Shown: positions 1-13,846, counted from the first letter of the stretch. The stretch: DNA of 64,000 nucleotides from Narthecium ossifragum (GCA_963920575.1 OY986971.1:1364001-1428000); one strand, 5' to 3'. Notes: generated from the sequence alone by a model not told the origin. Translations and numbers: made by a program.

Positions 1-264
1 CCCAATGAGTGTCAGACTATCATCTATTATTTTCTGCATAGTTTCCAAGGAGCTTTTCTGTGCTATACCATTGTGTAGCATCTTGAGTTTACCAACACTG
101 AGATGTCAAATCTTGATTCACATTTCTTTAGTAGATTGTGGGTGCACGTTGTAAGTCTTTTGGTCATAAGATTGAACTCTAAGTCGACATTTTGATTAGC
201 AAGAGTTCCTGAGTAGTTTTGTCTCTCGCATTTAAAAGCTTGAATGTTGCTCGTTTTCCTGCAG

Positions 265-3200
265 CATCTTCATTGAAGAAAGGCTGGAACGATTAAGAGA
301 AGGCATTGACATGCTTAATTTATTTCCAGCAGAAGAGAATTGCGAAAATGAGAGTACTCCCAAAAGTGCATTGCTAGAACAGGCAACCAATGAGGATGAA
401 CATGTGGATGAGTGTTCTCAAATGACCCCTGAAGCTTCTTTGTCTCAGAAAAGAACTGAAAATGGCTTTACTGTGGATGTCCAGCAAGTTGAAGAAAACT
501 TGGGCTCTGAGGTGATCACTGGGAAGAAGATCATTTTCGAAACCAATCTTGAAACAGAACATTTTCCACTTGGAAAAGAGTCCGGAATTTCTGCCCAGAA
601 TGGTCATGATGACTCTTTAAACGAAATGATGGGAATAAAGCAGGTTGAAAGACGGCTTCCAGATTCTGTTTTACCATTTTTGCGGTATCACCAATATGAA
701 AGCTCTGAATCCTCTGCCAGGTACTTATTTCCTAATCAGTTTGATTCCGTTAAGGATAGGATAGATATGATAGTCCGAGTTTCTAATTGCTTCATAATTC
801 GGTAGCTATGGTGGATTGCCTCTAGATTTACTGCTAATAAGATCTAATAGGTTGTTTATTCGGTAGGGTAGGCGATGGTTATAACTCGGTGAATTCTGTT
901 TTTATCAACACATTTGAAACAATAATTGGCTAGTTTGCGGCATACAATTTCATGATTTCTTGCTTGAAATTTTTGTTCTGCTCCTACAGTTACATGTCAA
1001 TGATATATGGTTAGTAATGAGTTTGCTCTATGTTCTGAAACTAGACACTTCTTTTAATTGTGGATTGACTTTTTGCTGTTTGAGGTCATGTGTTTTACTA
1101 TTGAAATCATATATGATTGCTGGCTCCATTATGTTCCCTTAATTATAAGGGAAATTCTATATACACCACATTTATTGTTCAGTACACCACAGTCCTGTAC
1201 GCTCCGGTGCTACAGTCCTATGTACACCGCATTTTTGACGCATTTTAGTTTTTTTTAGCACCCATCTTTACCCTGAAAAAAGATGAAAGCATACGGGGTA
1301 TCATCATAACTGTTCTATTGCGGCTGTACATGCAGCTTCCAGGATTCTCCTTGCCATGACAGAAATTTCAGAAGTGATATTGATGACATAGAGCTCGAGG
1401 AGCCTTCTTCCTCTGGCCATGAAGATTCGAGCGACCATGATAATATTCTCGAATGGGCCAAGGTTTGCTAGTTGCCTCTGACTAATATTCCCAACTACTA
1501 TTGTCTGGTTTGAGTTCCTCTCCTTATGGTCCTTCTTGATTTACTTTCTTCATGAAGTAATAGAGTTATTTTTCTCTCATTCCAGAAAAATCGTCATGGA
1601 TCTCTGCAGATAATTTGTGAATATTACAAGCTACAATGCCCTGCTAGAGGTTCAAAACTTACTTTTCAGCCTCTAGAGCACCTCCAGCCGTTAGAATTTC
1701 ACAGACCAGCTGAAACAGTTATTCATATTGCTGGATCTACCATTGATCTTCGATCTCGCGGTACAAGCTTAGAAGTTGCTGAGGTATATCTGCCATTGCA
1801 TTCTGGGATCTTGTTTTCCACACTACTCCAAAATCCAAAATCAAGCATGTCGTTTTTGTTTACTGAATTAAGTAAACGATGAAATGTTCCTGCATGAACC
1901 ATAACTCTGGCACTCTTCAGGCACAAAGCGCCCTTTTGGCTGAGGAAGAAGCAACTGCTCTAGCTGTATGGGCAGTTTCATGCTTATGTGGTAGCTTGCG
2001 CCTTGAAAATGTAAGTAGTATTAATTTAGGGTTTAACTTGTCCTTGAAGAAAAAATTGTTGCAAAACAAAGAATGTTTATCATTTGATGTGTTTTTTATG
2101 CCACCAATTTATTTGCTTGATACTTATCTAAAATCAATGGTTAATATTTGATCCATTCGTTGGCCTTCAGATTAATTTTTTCATGAAAGAAGTATTCATG
2201 CAATCTTTCTGGAAGTTTGACTGTTGAAGGTTAAGAAATTCAAGTCATGATAGTATTGACTATTGACTCCATCAGTTGTAAAGATCGAAACTCAAATCAA
2301 TAATGCTAGATCTGTAAATTTTCATGAGATAATCTTCGAGAGTTATATAAGACTTTTGCCCTTAGCCTTAAACAATCTTTGAGAGTTATATAGCACTTTT
2401 TTTTAACCATAGCTGAAATGTGGACCTGTGGAAGTGTTTAGATGTGAGTCTTCGGATTTACAGTAGTTGGTGACAATTTTAGTATTTTTCTTTGATACCT
2501 TGTTAAATTTTTCGGTCAAAGGATTTGCTTCAGTCTTTTTTACCAACTTGATAGGTATTGACGATGTTTGCTGGGGCTCTTTTGGAGAAGCATATTGTAG
2601 TAGTTTGCTCCAACTTGGTATGCATCCCTTGATCATTTTAGTTTCTTTTTTATTCAAGGTAATTTTCTATAATGTTGATGCTCGTTATATTGGACGTTCG
2701 CCTGAGATTCCTTCTGTCTACTCTATCATTTTGCTATGGTGCTATCATCGTTTGATGTTATAGCAAATGACTGGCAGTTGTAGTAATGTGTTTGTATTCA
2801 TGATTTATTTGTCAATTTTAAGATCCAATTCATGTACGAACAAATTGTTTTCCCACAGATGAAGTTTTTTATGGATGCGTCTGACAGAATTACCTCGTCA
2901 TTTGCTTGACTTATGTAAATGTATACATGTAGGATTTTGTGTTTTGAGTTACCCGTAATTAGAGATGGAATAAGGAGCCTCTATTTTGGAGATATACGAT
3001 GACTAGTTTTATTAAATAATAAGGTAATATCATAGAGCTATTGACTCAATTATTTGTTGTCATAAACTAATGGGATAATGTGAAGATTTGGTCAATAACA
3101 CATAATTTTGACTGAAGGGTTGCAGTGGGGCACATGTCTTGCCTAGCTTTGGCAGGATCTTCGTGCTGGTGGCAGGGGGAGGGGAGATAGGATATTTAGG

Positions 3201-6200
3201 TGTATCAAATAGGTGAGAGAGGATGTGGAGGAGGCCGGAGGAGGGCCGAGAATGCCGCAGAAGTAGCAGGAAGCCTATGTCAAGGAATGTTTTACTTAAA
3301 GTCCAGTCATATGAAGGTCAATAGTGGTGTATGTTGGCAAGATTTAGGCAAACCCACTTGCATAGCGGGTTTCTGTTGTCTAGTTTAGCCCATAAAGTTA
3401 TCGTGTCTTCACTAGGACACGAGAAAGAATAAATGGAAACCCCCTAACCCTCAAGACACTGTTTGTACCCTCCTTTAAGTCCATTTCACTGCCAAGACAT
3501 AGTGTACATAAGAATCTGTAACAGATAGTAAATACAATGTGCTAAAAGCCCTTGAACTATTTGTTTTCTTTTGTCCTCTGAATTTCGGGTCCCTAATCTT
3601 CTCTTGGGCAAAGCACTACCTCATAATTGACATCTTCAAGAACTCCCTGGCTAGCCTTCCACTGCTTGCATTTGTACATAATCAGATGATCAAATCAAGT
3701 CAGCTTCTTTCGGGTTGGATCAGGGTTCCCTTTCCTCATCGTCTCCACGAACGCAGTATAATTGATCCTTCCATCCTGCTTGTTGGCAAACAATAGTGCA
3801 TCATCACTAATACAATAAGAAAATCTTAGCTACATTAGAGCTTGCAGGTCTGACTAAAAATGTCAAAGTGTATTACTTAATTAGTTGTGAGATATAGACT
3901 AAAGGAACTTATTTTAAGATTTTATATTGTGGTCCACAAGGACTCATATGCTTACTGCTTATTAGGTATTGTGATTGATGAGTCTTGGAAGACTGAAGTG
4001 TTAAAATATTCTGGGGACATTTTTGAGAGTATTAGGTGTTTGCTTTGCATGTTTTTTTCCCCCAATGATCAGCTCTTTTTAAACCTAGTTTGCTCACGTC
4101 TTATAACTTATTTCTAAGTTGACGTTGACAGGCCTTATTTCTTTGATCGGTATAATTTTATATCATCCCCTTGTAAAGGAAAATGACATTTCTTTTATTT
4201 TCCAGTTGTAAAGGAAATTGGTATAAGTGATAGGGTTATAGTTCAGAATTCATACAAATATCAGAGATAAGTTACTAGGATTTTCGATGCCTTTGATACA
4301 CAGGGTGTCCTATCTGCTTCAGTTTTATCGATCGTCCCACTAATCCGTCCCTACCAATGGCAGAGCTTATTAATGCCGGTATGTAATATCTTCTTTAATT
4401 CAGTGTCTTGGTATTTTGCTGCACATGATTTTTCCTTCACGCTGACCTAAATATATGGATTGTGATGGTATTGAATGTTAAGGTTTCAGTAGCTACTATT
4501 TCATTTCCTGTTGTTGAGAAGTTTGCTTGAAAATTTTCAGGTTTTGCCAAATGACATGCTAGACTTTTTGGATGCGCCTGTTCCATACATAGTGAGTTTC
4601 CATGCATTTTGCAGTTGTTAGTTATTTCTTTCTTTCTTTTTTTTTACCATTTTTTTATTATTTTCTTTATTAGATCCCTCCTTGTTATGCATCTGTCGAA
4701 GGAACTACTCTTAAACTAATAATTGCAGGAATGATGTCATGAATAATCTGTCGCTCTTCTTACTTTTTTGAATTTGATCATAGTATATGCATGATGACGC
4801 AAGGTTTGGATATGTGATACTTGTTCTTTTGAAGCTGGCCAACTAGCTTTTAGGCTGGTGTGAAGTATGTTGAAAAGATGTTTGCGTGTATCTTCCTCAT
4901 AATATGCTTGTGTTTCAGCTGGTGTGTATGTGTGGTTCACATTTGGTGATAGTATAATAACTAGTTGAATTACTATTTGCTGCTTCTGCAGGTTGGCATA
5001 AGAAGCAAGACTGCTGAGCTGCAATCTAAGTTAGCAAATGTGATTCTTATCGATGCTAACAAGAACCAGGTGCAATTTTTTGGATAATGAGATGTCTGCT
5101 CTATTGTTATGTGACTGATGCAGTGAGCTTCATATGAAATTATGTACTACCAGTAATATAAAAATACCGTTTGACTCTGCCCTATGAAAATACTTCTTGA
5201 TCTTTCCTGTAAATTTGTTATGTGACTGATGCGGTGAGCTTCATGCAACTGATATGAAAAACATTATTCAAGGTCCGGGTCTCATGAATGTTGGCATATT
5301 TAAAGATTGCCGTGGTAGGGGCATATATTGTGCCAGTCTCTAGCTGGCACATGCCACAAGACGCGTGCTGATACTCGGCATGGGATTTGTGCCGAAGTGT
5401 ATCATACTGGTCTGTGCTGCCAAACATAGCAATCACTGGGTATGCCAGAACTAGTCGTGTTTGAAACAACCTTTGCTATCTCAGACAGCTTTTAGGTTTT
5501 ATTTTAGGTGTTCTGCAACAATTGATTAGAAGTGCCTCTAACCTTTTAAATTTCGAAGGCAAACTAATTAACCTATATGTGGTTTGTCTGAGAATTGTTG
5601 TTTTGTTTGTTCTTGTTCAATTCAGTTGGGGCAATTGCTTGTTCACAAGAGAATCTGTCTTGACTGGATTTAAAAATAGAACCGGACAACGTCTTGTTAA
5701 ACGAGTTGGATTTGTTGCTTCGAATCAATAACATCTTTGAACCTTGATAATGGTGTAATTCCAAACAACTTGCTCCGTACGAACTTGTATAATGTCCTTA
5801 ACTCCTAAAACTCCTCCCTTGGGACCTAGCCAACTGCATGCTGATTGATGGCTATGGAAGTTGTGTCTGTTTACCGAAGCTTCATGATCTTAGTCTTCAT
5901 CATGGATTTAATACAGATAGCTAAGAATGCTATTTTATAATGCTGTTTTGTTATCTAGAACTGTTCTTTTTTGCTTGATTTCATTTTTATGAATTTATTC
6001 GTTTTAAGTATAAGCGATTTAACTGGTTTTTTGCTTATTGTCATGTACTTCGTGGCAAAAACATCTGAACTAGTATCACATTTCGTTGAACTAATCCACT
6101 CAATATTTATTCCGTGAAGTAGGTCAGGTCGCCTTCAATGCCACTGTTGCCTCAACAAAAAGAATTGTTCTCTTCTCTTAGTCCATATCATGCAAAATTA

Positions 6201-9200
6201 GTTGGTGAGAGCTTCCTTGCCAGAAAAAGGCCAGTTTATGAATGCACAGATGTCCAGGTTGGTACCCATTTTGTTCTTTGAGGACACCACTTTATGATAG
6301 ATTCATGATCTCATGCTTCACTCATAGTCCAATTATTCAAGTTATTATTTCTCATCTTCCTTACTAATTTAGTTATTAGTTCGAAAATCATTAATGATGA
6401 AGTTTCAAAATATGTAAATCGGCATAAAACCATAAATTTGCTAGATGCAGTTGTCTTAAAAGTCCCCATTTTGGAAGGGATTTTTCTTTATTGTATTCAC
6501 ATGGAAGTGCCAGATATGAATATCGAGGTTTATCCTTATGTTTTTATCTATTCAAAGAGAGTATTCTTAGCTTTTGACAAAAGTGTCACATAGAATAATA
6601 ACTAGATTATAATAACCGCTATCTGCAGACTGACCCTTTAGTGGGCATTGATTGAATTAATTCTGTATGTTATAATCGTCCTATTGGATAGGAAGGAAGT
6701 ACTGAGTAGTGAGTACTTTGCACTTGATTACTATCTCTTCAACAAAAAATAAAGGAAAACAGAAAATCCACTCATTGGGATGAACCAATTGTGAGTTCTG
6801 TTCCACAGCAGGAGGTACAGTGTCAAATCCAAGATGAATTGGGGAAGTTGATACTTTAGTAGTATTAGATCAACCTTGTTGCAGCTGCATGCTTCTTTTA
6901 ACTCTCCGGGCCTTGATGCTGGTTATTACTGTAAATGTCCAACTTCTACATGGATGAGTGCAACAGGAGGGTAAGAGTTAATTCCAGAACGACCGTGATT
7001 CGTAGTTCTCTTTTCCAACAGCATCTGTATGCCAGGCTCTAAAAGCTAGAGCATACTTTGGTTTTTCTCCTCGATTCTTCTGAGCTCACAGATCTGAAAA
7101 GAGGGGAGGAGAACTAGAGTATTAGAAGTGGTGGATATGAAACAATTCACAAACGAACAGGATGATAGCAAATTATTGGCAAAGATGGACACATAAGAGA
7201 TGGCACTAAATAGTTCTGGTGGCAGTTGTGATGGTGCAATTCTGACTTTGAAGGCTCTGTAGGGCGTGGATATCACATGTAGGATTTCAAAGTCAGGAGT
7301 GACTTGTACCTCTTTGCTTTAACATTGATTTGCATTTACAATCACCATTGTGGTTGTAATGATCTGGAGATCTACTATGAAACTCTCATGTGATGTGTAT
7401 ACTTAATTTCAATTCAGGATTGTCTTATGTCTCTTTGCTTTAGCAATGATTTTCATTTGCAATCACCAATGGGTTTGTAATGATTGTGAGTATGATTATG
7501 AATCTAGAGAAGGACTCTAATTTGGAGCCTTTGTTTCCGTTTGTCATGACTCGTATCATGCTAGGTCTCTGGGCCAGCTGTACTGTACTTGTCAAGGTTA
7601 TCAATAAAGCTGTGTGATATTCTTGATCTAAATCGACCATACTATAACTATCACTTTATGAATTGCAAAATTATCCCTATGTTTTATAATTCTTTTATCT
7701 GGATGAGTTATATCCTCAAAACCCCTTTATCTAGAGGAGCTTCTTTCAGATGCTTGATAGCTTTCTTGCTGCTGTACTGATTTCATTATACTCCTATGAT
7801 GCAGGTTGAAGCTGCTAAAGGTTTCTTAGCAGTTTTAAGATCATACCTGGATTCTCTTTGCTCAAATCTACGTTCTCACACAATCACAAATGTTCAATCC
7901 AATGATGACAAGGTCTGTGTTATCTCTTTATAACATGCTTGTGTTGTATTATATGCTTTTAGTTATGTCTCCCACCTTCAACTTTAGATGATGAATCCTA
8001 ATGAGTTGGTAACATTCTCTGATACGAAGTCGATATGCATGAGATGATTCTGCTCATAGCTTTTATATAGCTTATAATGTAGCAGGAACTACTTGGGATT
8101 CATGACATATTCTTCTTCTGGCTCTTAATAGTGCTTCTGTTTTTGGTGATTTTTACACTGACCTTTTTGTTTAAGTTCCAGAATTTAATCTCAGTTAAAC
8201 CCCTATGCTTTTGAGTACATACCTATTTCTTTAGAGGAGCCTTGCGTCTTTCCTCCACATCCTTTCCATCTTAGTTTGTATTATTATCCAGACTAGGAAG
8301 TAATCCATGTCTTGTAGCCTAACATTTTGTCCAAATTGACTTGCAAGTTGCAAACTATTTTATTGTAGTAACGCCAGCAAGTACATTAGTCATGTTCATA
8401 TAGAGATTGCTTTTAACATGGGCATTTTATTTTTCTTTTTCTGTCTGGGGAAGGAAGGGTATTCCTAACTATCTTCTTGCAGGTTTCTTTACTTTTGAGA
8501 GAGAGTTTCATCGATTCTTTTGCAAGTCGTGATAGGCCCTTTATGAAGGTATGCTCACTATGCCTTCAACCATTTGAGTTGTATAAGTAGACTCTCTTTT
8601 TCCTCAGGCAAACAACAGGAGGGTAATACCAAGATCTAGATATATAAATATCACCTTGCGTGGTCAGAGCATCAGCCGACTCCGCTGCTCTTTTTTTTGT
8701 CCTTGTTGCCATTTTTTTTTTGTATATTTCATACATATCTGCATACACAACTTTAAACATATATGCATCCAATTTTATGCGAGGATTTGCCCGCCCTCTT
8801 GTCACAAGCTGCTTGGCATCTGTTGTGACCATGGATTGCCATGTCGGTGGCACACGCCGTGTCAGCAAGCTGCCGGCACGTACCAAATGAGTGAAATTCA
8901 CTCGTATTCACATGCTCATTGGACGACATCTTCAATAACACCTTAAAAAACAAATAGCATTCCAACATGAAATTCATGAAAATTTTCAAACTTTTTTTGA
9001 CACCTTCAAATATGGACAAATACTAGTTTTCTAATTTGTCCACTAATTTGAATTAATTTTGATGTAAAATACATCATTTATCAGTTAATATGAAAATTAT
9101 CGTAAGTAATTAACATAAAAATTAACATGAATAAGTAATAAAAAATTAAATAGCATCAGAAAGTAATATAATAACTAAAATGATTATTAACATAAAATTT

Positions 9201-10379
9201 TAAAATTTCATATGATACATTTAATTATTGGAAAGTTCCTGTTATTAGATTAAAAAAGAATGCAAAAAATGATCATTATTAAATAAAAAATATTACTAAT
9301 TATCATAAATAAATAAATAATAAATAACATACCATATGAGGCTTATCATTGATAAATAAAAACCAATCATAAATAACATATCGATTTTTAGCCCGTCGGC
9401 ACTCACCTCCTCTATTTTGTTTCTCTCTTTATCTTCTTCATGCTACCCACCAATTCACCCGTCACTCCTCTCTCTCTCTCTCTCTCTCTCCTCTTCTTTG
9501 CTTTTTCTCCCACTACTCTCCTCTCTCTCTCCCCTTCTTTTTTTTTCTCCCACGTGGCCATCTTTTCCATCTTTTCTCCCACACGCAGCTCCTCCCCTAC
9601 GGCTCCTCTCCTCTGCCTCTAGCTCCCCTCTGGCTCTGACTCCTCTTCTCCGACTCTGGCTCCGTCTCCTCCTCTTCTACGCCTCGTCCTCCCCTCCGGC
9701 TCTGGCTTCGGCTCCTCCTTCCCTCATGCTCTCTCCTCCCTCCTCTTTCTTCCCCTCCCCTCTTCCTCTGTTTCTCTCCTCCCCTCTCTTTCTTCTCCTC
9801 CTCCCTCGGCTCCCCCTCTGCTCCGGGCTCCTCCTTTCCTCCTACTCTCTCCTCCCCTCTCTTTCTTCCCCTCCTCCCTCTTCCTCTGTTTCTCTCCTCT
9901 CCTCCTCCATCCCCTCCCCCTCCCCCTCTGCTCCGGGCTCCTCCTTCGATCGGGTCTGTACCGGGCGATACGCTATGTATCGCCCGGCACAACTCCGGCA
10001 CCCCCACAATACCGATGGGGGGGGGGGGGGGGGGGGGGGTTGTTATGCCGAGAAGCTACCGGGCCCGGTACATACTGGTTGGCACAGACCTGCGCCGGCC
10101 GGTATGGAAATCCATGTTTGTGACAATGGAGTTTACCAATACTAAGCTATGGTTAAATGCTCAACTACTTGAACAAGCAAAATCTAACACAAATGCGCTG
10201 ATTCTTGTCTTTTCTATTTCTGCGTTTTCTGCTTTAACTGGAGCTTCTCTTTCTTACTTGCTGATATTGAGAACCTTACTAATCATTTTATTCTACACAT
10301 CTTGATGCAGCTTTTTTTGGACACTCAGCTCTTCTCTGTACATACAGACCTTATACTATCATTTTACCAGAAGGATTAG
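265..10379 (+). CDS. DENN-domain protein, 3' part (5' end outside window)
   Basis: Exons read from splice sites and continuous frame: 265-720, 1336-1462, 1586-1783, 1921-2010, 2555-2617, 4304-4378, 4541-4591, 4992-5069, 6123-6257, 7805-7912, 8483-8548, 10311-10379 (stop TAG). They join in frame to about 504 codons; the first base of exon 265 completes a codon from an upstream exon. The middle exons give the conserved DENN core: VLTMFAGALLEKHIVVV, then GVLSASVLSIVPLIRPYQWQ, then VLPNDMLDFLDAPVPYI and VGIRSKT. This matches plant DENN (AEX-3) proteins of the Arabidopsis At2g20320 type. DENN proteins act as exchange factors for Rab GTPases in membrane traffic; that role is from the family. The upstream DENN portion is missing because the window starts in an intron. 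The 6123 exon needs the first of two nearby AGs; the second (6127) gives a stop. The last intron (1762 bp) is swollen by low-complexity DNA. Confidence 0.9.
1150..1300. repeat. Possible transposon-end sequence in DENN intron
   Basis: The intron between 720 and 1336 holds a stretch with repeated TACACCAC/GTACACC motifs. Similar wording (TACACCACCA, CAACACACCAC) occurs in the repeat ends near 47772 and 63790. No terminal repeat pair or target duplication could be found here, so it may be only a relic. Confidence 0.3.
5103..5262. repeat. Local direct repeat in DENN intron
   Basis: Two copies of a block starting TTGTTATGTGACTGATGC and continuing GGTGAGCTTCAT or AGTGAGCTTCAT lie about 113 bp apart (near 5104 and 5217). 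The second copy is followed by a more GC-rich segment (5270-5470) unlike the rest of the intron, which looks inserted but has no recognisable ends. Confidence 0.6.
7303..7484. repeat. Diverged ~60-bp direct repeat in DENN intron
   Basis: Near 7303-7363 and 7424-7483 the same text recurs 120 bp apart: CTCTTTGCTTTA, then an ATTGATTTGCATTT-like block, ACAATCACCA and TTGTAATGAT. The copies differ at several sites, so the duplication is not recent. It lies wholly in an intron and does not touch an exon. Confidence 0.65.
8940..10039. repeat. Composition-extreme block in last DENN intron
   Basis: Three segments follow each other. About 8940-9390 is very AT-rich with runs of AAATAA. About 9420-9950 is almost pure pyrimidine on the + strand (CTCCTC and CTCTCT words), ending in a GC-rich stretch with a perfect 10-bp stem CCGGGCGATA / TATCGCCCGG (9961-9987). 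At 10017-10039 there is a run of 23 G. Long open frames in the pyrimidine tract are low-complexity artefacts. The G run is a likely place for sequencing error. Confidence 0.8.
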
Positions 10380-10962
10380 CGCGAGAGACTCGGTTGAATT
10401 ATTGGATAATAGGATCAAAAGCAAACCCTGTGCCTTCTCTTTTCTTGTTAAAGTTGTGAGTTCACATTTTTATCTTGCATAGTATCAAGCCTCTCTCTCT
10501 CTCCCCCTCTTCTTGTTGTAAAATAACATGCTGTTCGTGTTATCTTTATTCAATGTATTGAATTTGGTTAAACATTGTAACTCCATATGTATAAAGAGCC
10601 CCCCACCACCCCACACACACACACACACAAAAAAAAAATCTTTCAAAGAAGTTGAATTCGAGCACTCTGAAAGTATTGGCATTCAAAAGAACAAGATTGA
10701 AGAAAGACACCAATCAATTCTGGGGGGAATAAAATCCACATGATGTCTCTGTTGTTAGTATGTTATCTCCTTTGGTTTTTTAACTCAGGTATCCTTTTCG
10801 TGTCCTTTATCAATGTATGTTTTACTGGCTATATTTGCAGCAGTTGTAAGTCTTCTTATGGTTGGCAGTTGGCACCAAACAAGAACTTTTGTAGATGCTC
10901 TGATCTTGTCACAGCTGTGTTAAAATCCCATAAGCTTCACTCATTTGCGTGTAGAGTATTGA

Positions 10963-10964
<2 letters not shown>

Positions 10965-11003
<39 letters not shown>
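10965..11003. repeat. (TC)n microsatellite
   Basis: An uninterrupted 39-bp dinucleotide tract between the DENN and GRF genes. Confidence 0.95.
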
Positions 11004-11004
<1 letters not shown>

Positions 11005-11250
11005 AATGTGATGATTGTGAGAGATTTTGCTAGGGATTGTACAGTATCCTCAGTTGCACTGAGTGAGGAGAGAGAGGGAGGGGGACAGAGAGGGCATGTG
11101 TGGTTGACAGGCAGTGTGTCAGTGTGTCATATAATGCTCAGGAAGACCTGCCAATCTCCACAAGAAGAAGGTGGTGGCCAGCACCTCTTTTCAATTTCAC
11201 AATACCCCAGAATAAGGCTACAAAACAAAACCGAGGTCCAGAACCACCAT

Positions 11251-11253
<3 letters not shown>

Positions 11254-11290
<37 letters not shown>

Positions 11291-11302
11291 GTGTGTGTGT
11301 GT
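11254..11302. repeat. Compound (CT)n-(GT)n microsatellite
   Basis: A (CT)n tract to 11288 passes into a short (GT)n tract to 11302. Confidence 0.9.
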
Positions 11303-11701
11303 CTATCTTCTATCACGTTGCAATTCATTCCTGATACCCCACATACTGAGGTAGATGTCAATGCAAACACTCAGAGATGCTGAAGCACTGACCCAAAACC
11401 TGACCAAGATATGTTAGCAGCATCAACAGCTCTTCCACTGAGGAATATAGACAGGCATATGTGTCCCTATCCAGGCCCTTCAAAGTCCAGCATCGCCAGT
11501 CACGTGCCATGCATCTAGATCAAACGCCATCTCATGCAATAAATGTTTGGATCAGAAGTTGCCAAAATTTGGACCAGATCCGAATCATGACTAATGTCCA
11601 TAGGGGTTGGATTTCATTTCGCATGGAATCCACTTTTGATTGGACAACTAGTGATTTTGAGACACGCATTGGTATGTTTGGTTTGTTACACACACAGACA
11701 G

Positions 11702-11705
<4 letters not shown>

Positions 11706-11742
<37 letters not shown>
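11706..11742. repeat. (AG)n microsatellite
   Basis: An uninterrupted 37-bp AG tract, opposite in orientation to the TC tracts on either side. Confidence 0.95.
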
Positions 11743-11746
<4 letters not shown>

Positions 11747-13039
11747 CTGATGAAGCCTTATGTTGTAATACTGTTTAGTTTACTCGATGCAGTATTAGGC
11801 GAAGCAACATTAAGGGTTGATGCACAAGAAGAAATCATGGATTAGGATAGATAGAATTAAATTATTGTTTTAAAAAAAGTTAAGTCTTTTACCATGATCC
11901 AGAGGACCTAAAATCCAACACCTCTCGCAGAGAGGAGATTACAAGCTTTAACCTCTATACCACGACTTGATGACATTAGTCGAGTTGATAGTCTGATAAT
12001 TTTAAGCCAAGATTAAAAAAAGGGCTTGGTTATTAAGAGAGAAAAAAACAATGATCCACTAACAAAAGAAGTCTGATGGTGTTCAGACATAGATAGACCA
12101 GTCTTTCATTTGATTGCCTAACACAGCGCCAGGCCTACTGCCAAAGGGCCACAAAAAGAACAGACAAGAATGCTGTACCACCATCAAACCTCAGCCTTCT
12201 GATGAAATCCTGACAGCGTTGCAGATAGAATTAAGGTGCTTGGGATGCATTCCCTTGCAAAGTCCATATGAGTCCAAAAAGAATTTATTATTTTGGTGGG
12301 CTCCCTGCTGCTCTCTCCCTGTCAACCAAGGACAATAGAGTAGAGCGCCTTGGAACCCTGTCTTCGTCCATGCCTTGTTGCTAGCTACCAAGATTCTTTT
12401 CATCAAGTATTTTGTTCCTATCATTCAGAGTTTCAAACATACAATTGTTACCGATTGGAAGGAATCAGACCCCACAAAATGCCTGGTTTTGCTCTTAATA
12501 TTGCAAGTTCTTATCACCTTCTCCCATTGGCTGAATTTTTTCAACAATTGGTAATTAACATGGCAACAGAGCAGAGGTCAAGAATTCAAATTCTCGATTG
12601 AACGGAGCCGCTCCTTCGATTCAATATTGGATTGTAATCAGCCCCATACATGAAAATACATAGTAGAGTATAACTTAAAACATAGATTCATCCTCTGATG
12701 AAATTTTTGCAATGATGTAAAATCTTATCTTTGAACCTTTTTTTTATTATATATACTGTAGTTCACTGTGAGCATCATAACTGCTCATCGGGTGGCTTGA
12801 AAGTTGAAACCCTGAACATCTGATGAAGTGCTTGGTCTACTTACCACCCATTGGATTCTTTCCCTTTATATCTTCAACAAGGTCATCATGATCCCTTGAA
12901 ACTATTCAAAAATCTTACCAGGTGATGAGGCCACCACCAAAGATGCCTGTATTAATTCCCATCTTCTCCAATTCAAGTAAAAGTCTATTGCAGAGCTGTT
13001 TCCAGGTTGAAAACAAAGAGTACCTCCAATGAAAAAAGG

Positions 13040-13256
13040 AAGTGAGAAATGAACACACAGCACACACACTCTCTCTCTCTAGAAAGTGAGAAATGAACAC
13101 TAACCACTGTAGACAGAGCAGATGCTCTATCTCTCTAGAAAGTGAGAACTGAACTCAAAGCAGTGTAGATAGACCAGAGAGAAATGAACTCAAAGCACTG
13201 CAAATAGAGCATATGCTTTCACTCTCACTCACTCTCTCTCTCTCTAGAAAGTGAGG
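13040..13256. repeat. Imperfect tandem repeats upstream of GRF
   Basis: The word CTCTCTAGAAAGTGAG recurs at about 13075, 13131 and 13240, each followed by GAGAAATGAAC-like or ACTGAACTCAAAG text and by a variant of CACTGTAGACAGAGCAGATGCT. The unit is about 55-70 bp and degenerate. It lies 0.8-1 kb upstream of the GRF start codon, so it could be promoter sequence, but no function can be read from it. Confidence 0.6.
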
Positions 13257-13844
13257 AGGAGCCGTGAGAGAGCACAGTGTCTGAAGGGCTCTTTTCCCAG
13301 CCACTTTCATTCACACCCTCAGATTCTTCTAATTACTTTACCATTACTTTGTGTTTCTTTAAGCAGCAACTCTTTTGTTTATGAGTTTCAGTAAAGCTGG
13401 CAGAAACAGCAGTAACAAAAGGCACCAGAGAGCACAGCAGCTTGCTTCAGACACATACATATAAAGAGAGAAATAAGCACATATTCCTAGAGAGAGAAGT
13501 ACTGACATAGAGAGAGAAACTCATATACAGAGAGAGAGAGAGACTGGTAAACCTGGCAGGGTCCTCAGAGGTGCTTTGCTCCCAGCCATAATAATAAGAG
13601 CAGAGTCTACTACTGACCCAGGTGGCAGAATCAGCAGCTGCAGCAGCTCTGACAACCATTAGCATTAAAACAGCCAGCTTTTTACAAACCCCCATGGAAC
13701 TCCACAAACACTACTATATTACTCACCATTACACCCACACAATCTACTGCTATCTTGCTTCCACTTTTCTATTAGTCCCACCACCACTCTTGTGTGCTTG
13801 TGTGTGTGATTTATCCATGCCCTCAACATAGGAGAAGATTCTGC

Positions 13845-13846
<2 letters not shown>

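Noticed and set aside
6128..6257. Alternative acceptor at 6127 for the DENN exon
   Set aside because: It gives a stop codon within 18 codons, whereas the acceptor at 6122 keeps the frame and gives a conserved-looking peptide.
9417..10145. Long + strand open frame in the pyrimidine tract, and the minus-strand frame 9597-10007
   Set aside because: Both are artefacts of CTC/CCT repeats: the translations are runs of Ser/Leu/Pro or Arg/Glu/Gly without any domain, and they lie in a DENN intron.
13040..13256. CRISPR-like array from regularly spaced repeats
   Set aside because: Repeats are degenerate, spacing is uneven and the sequence is a plant nuclear genome.
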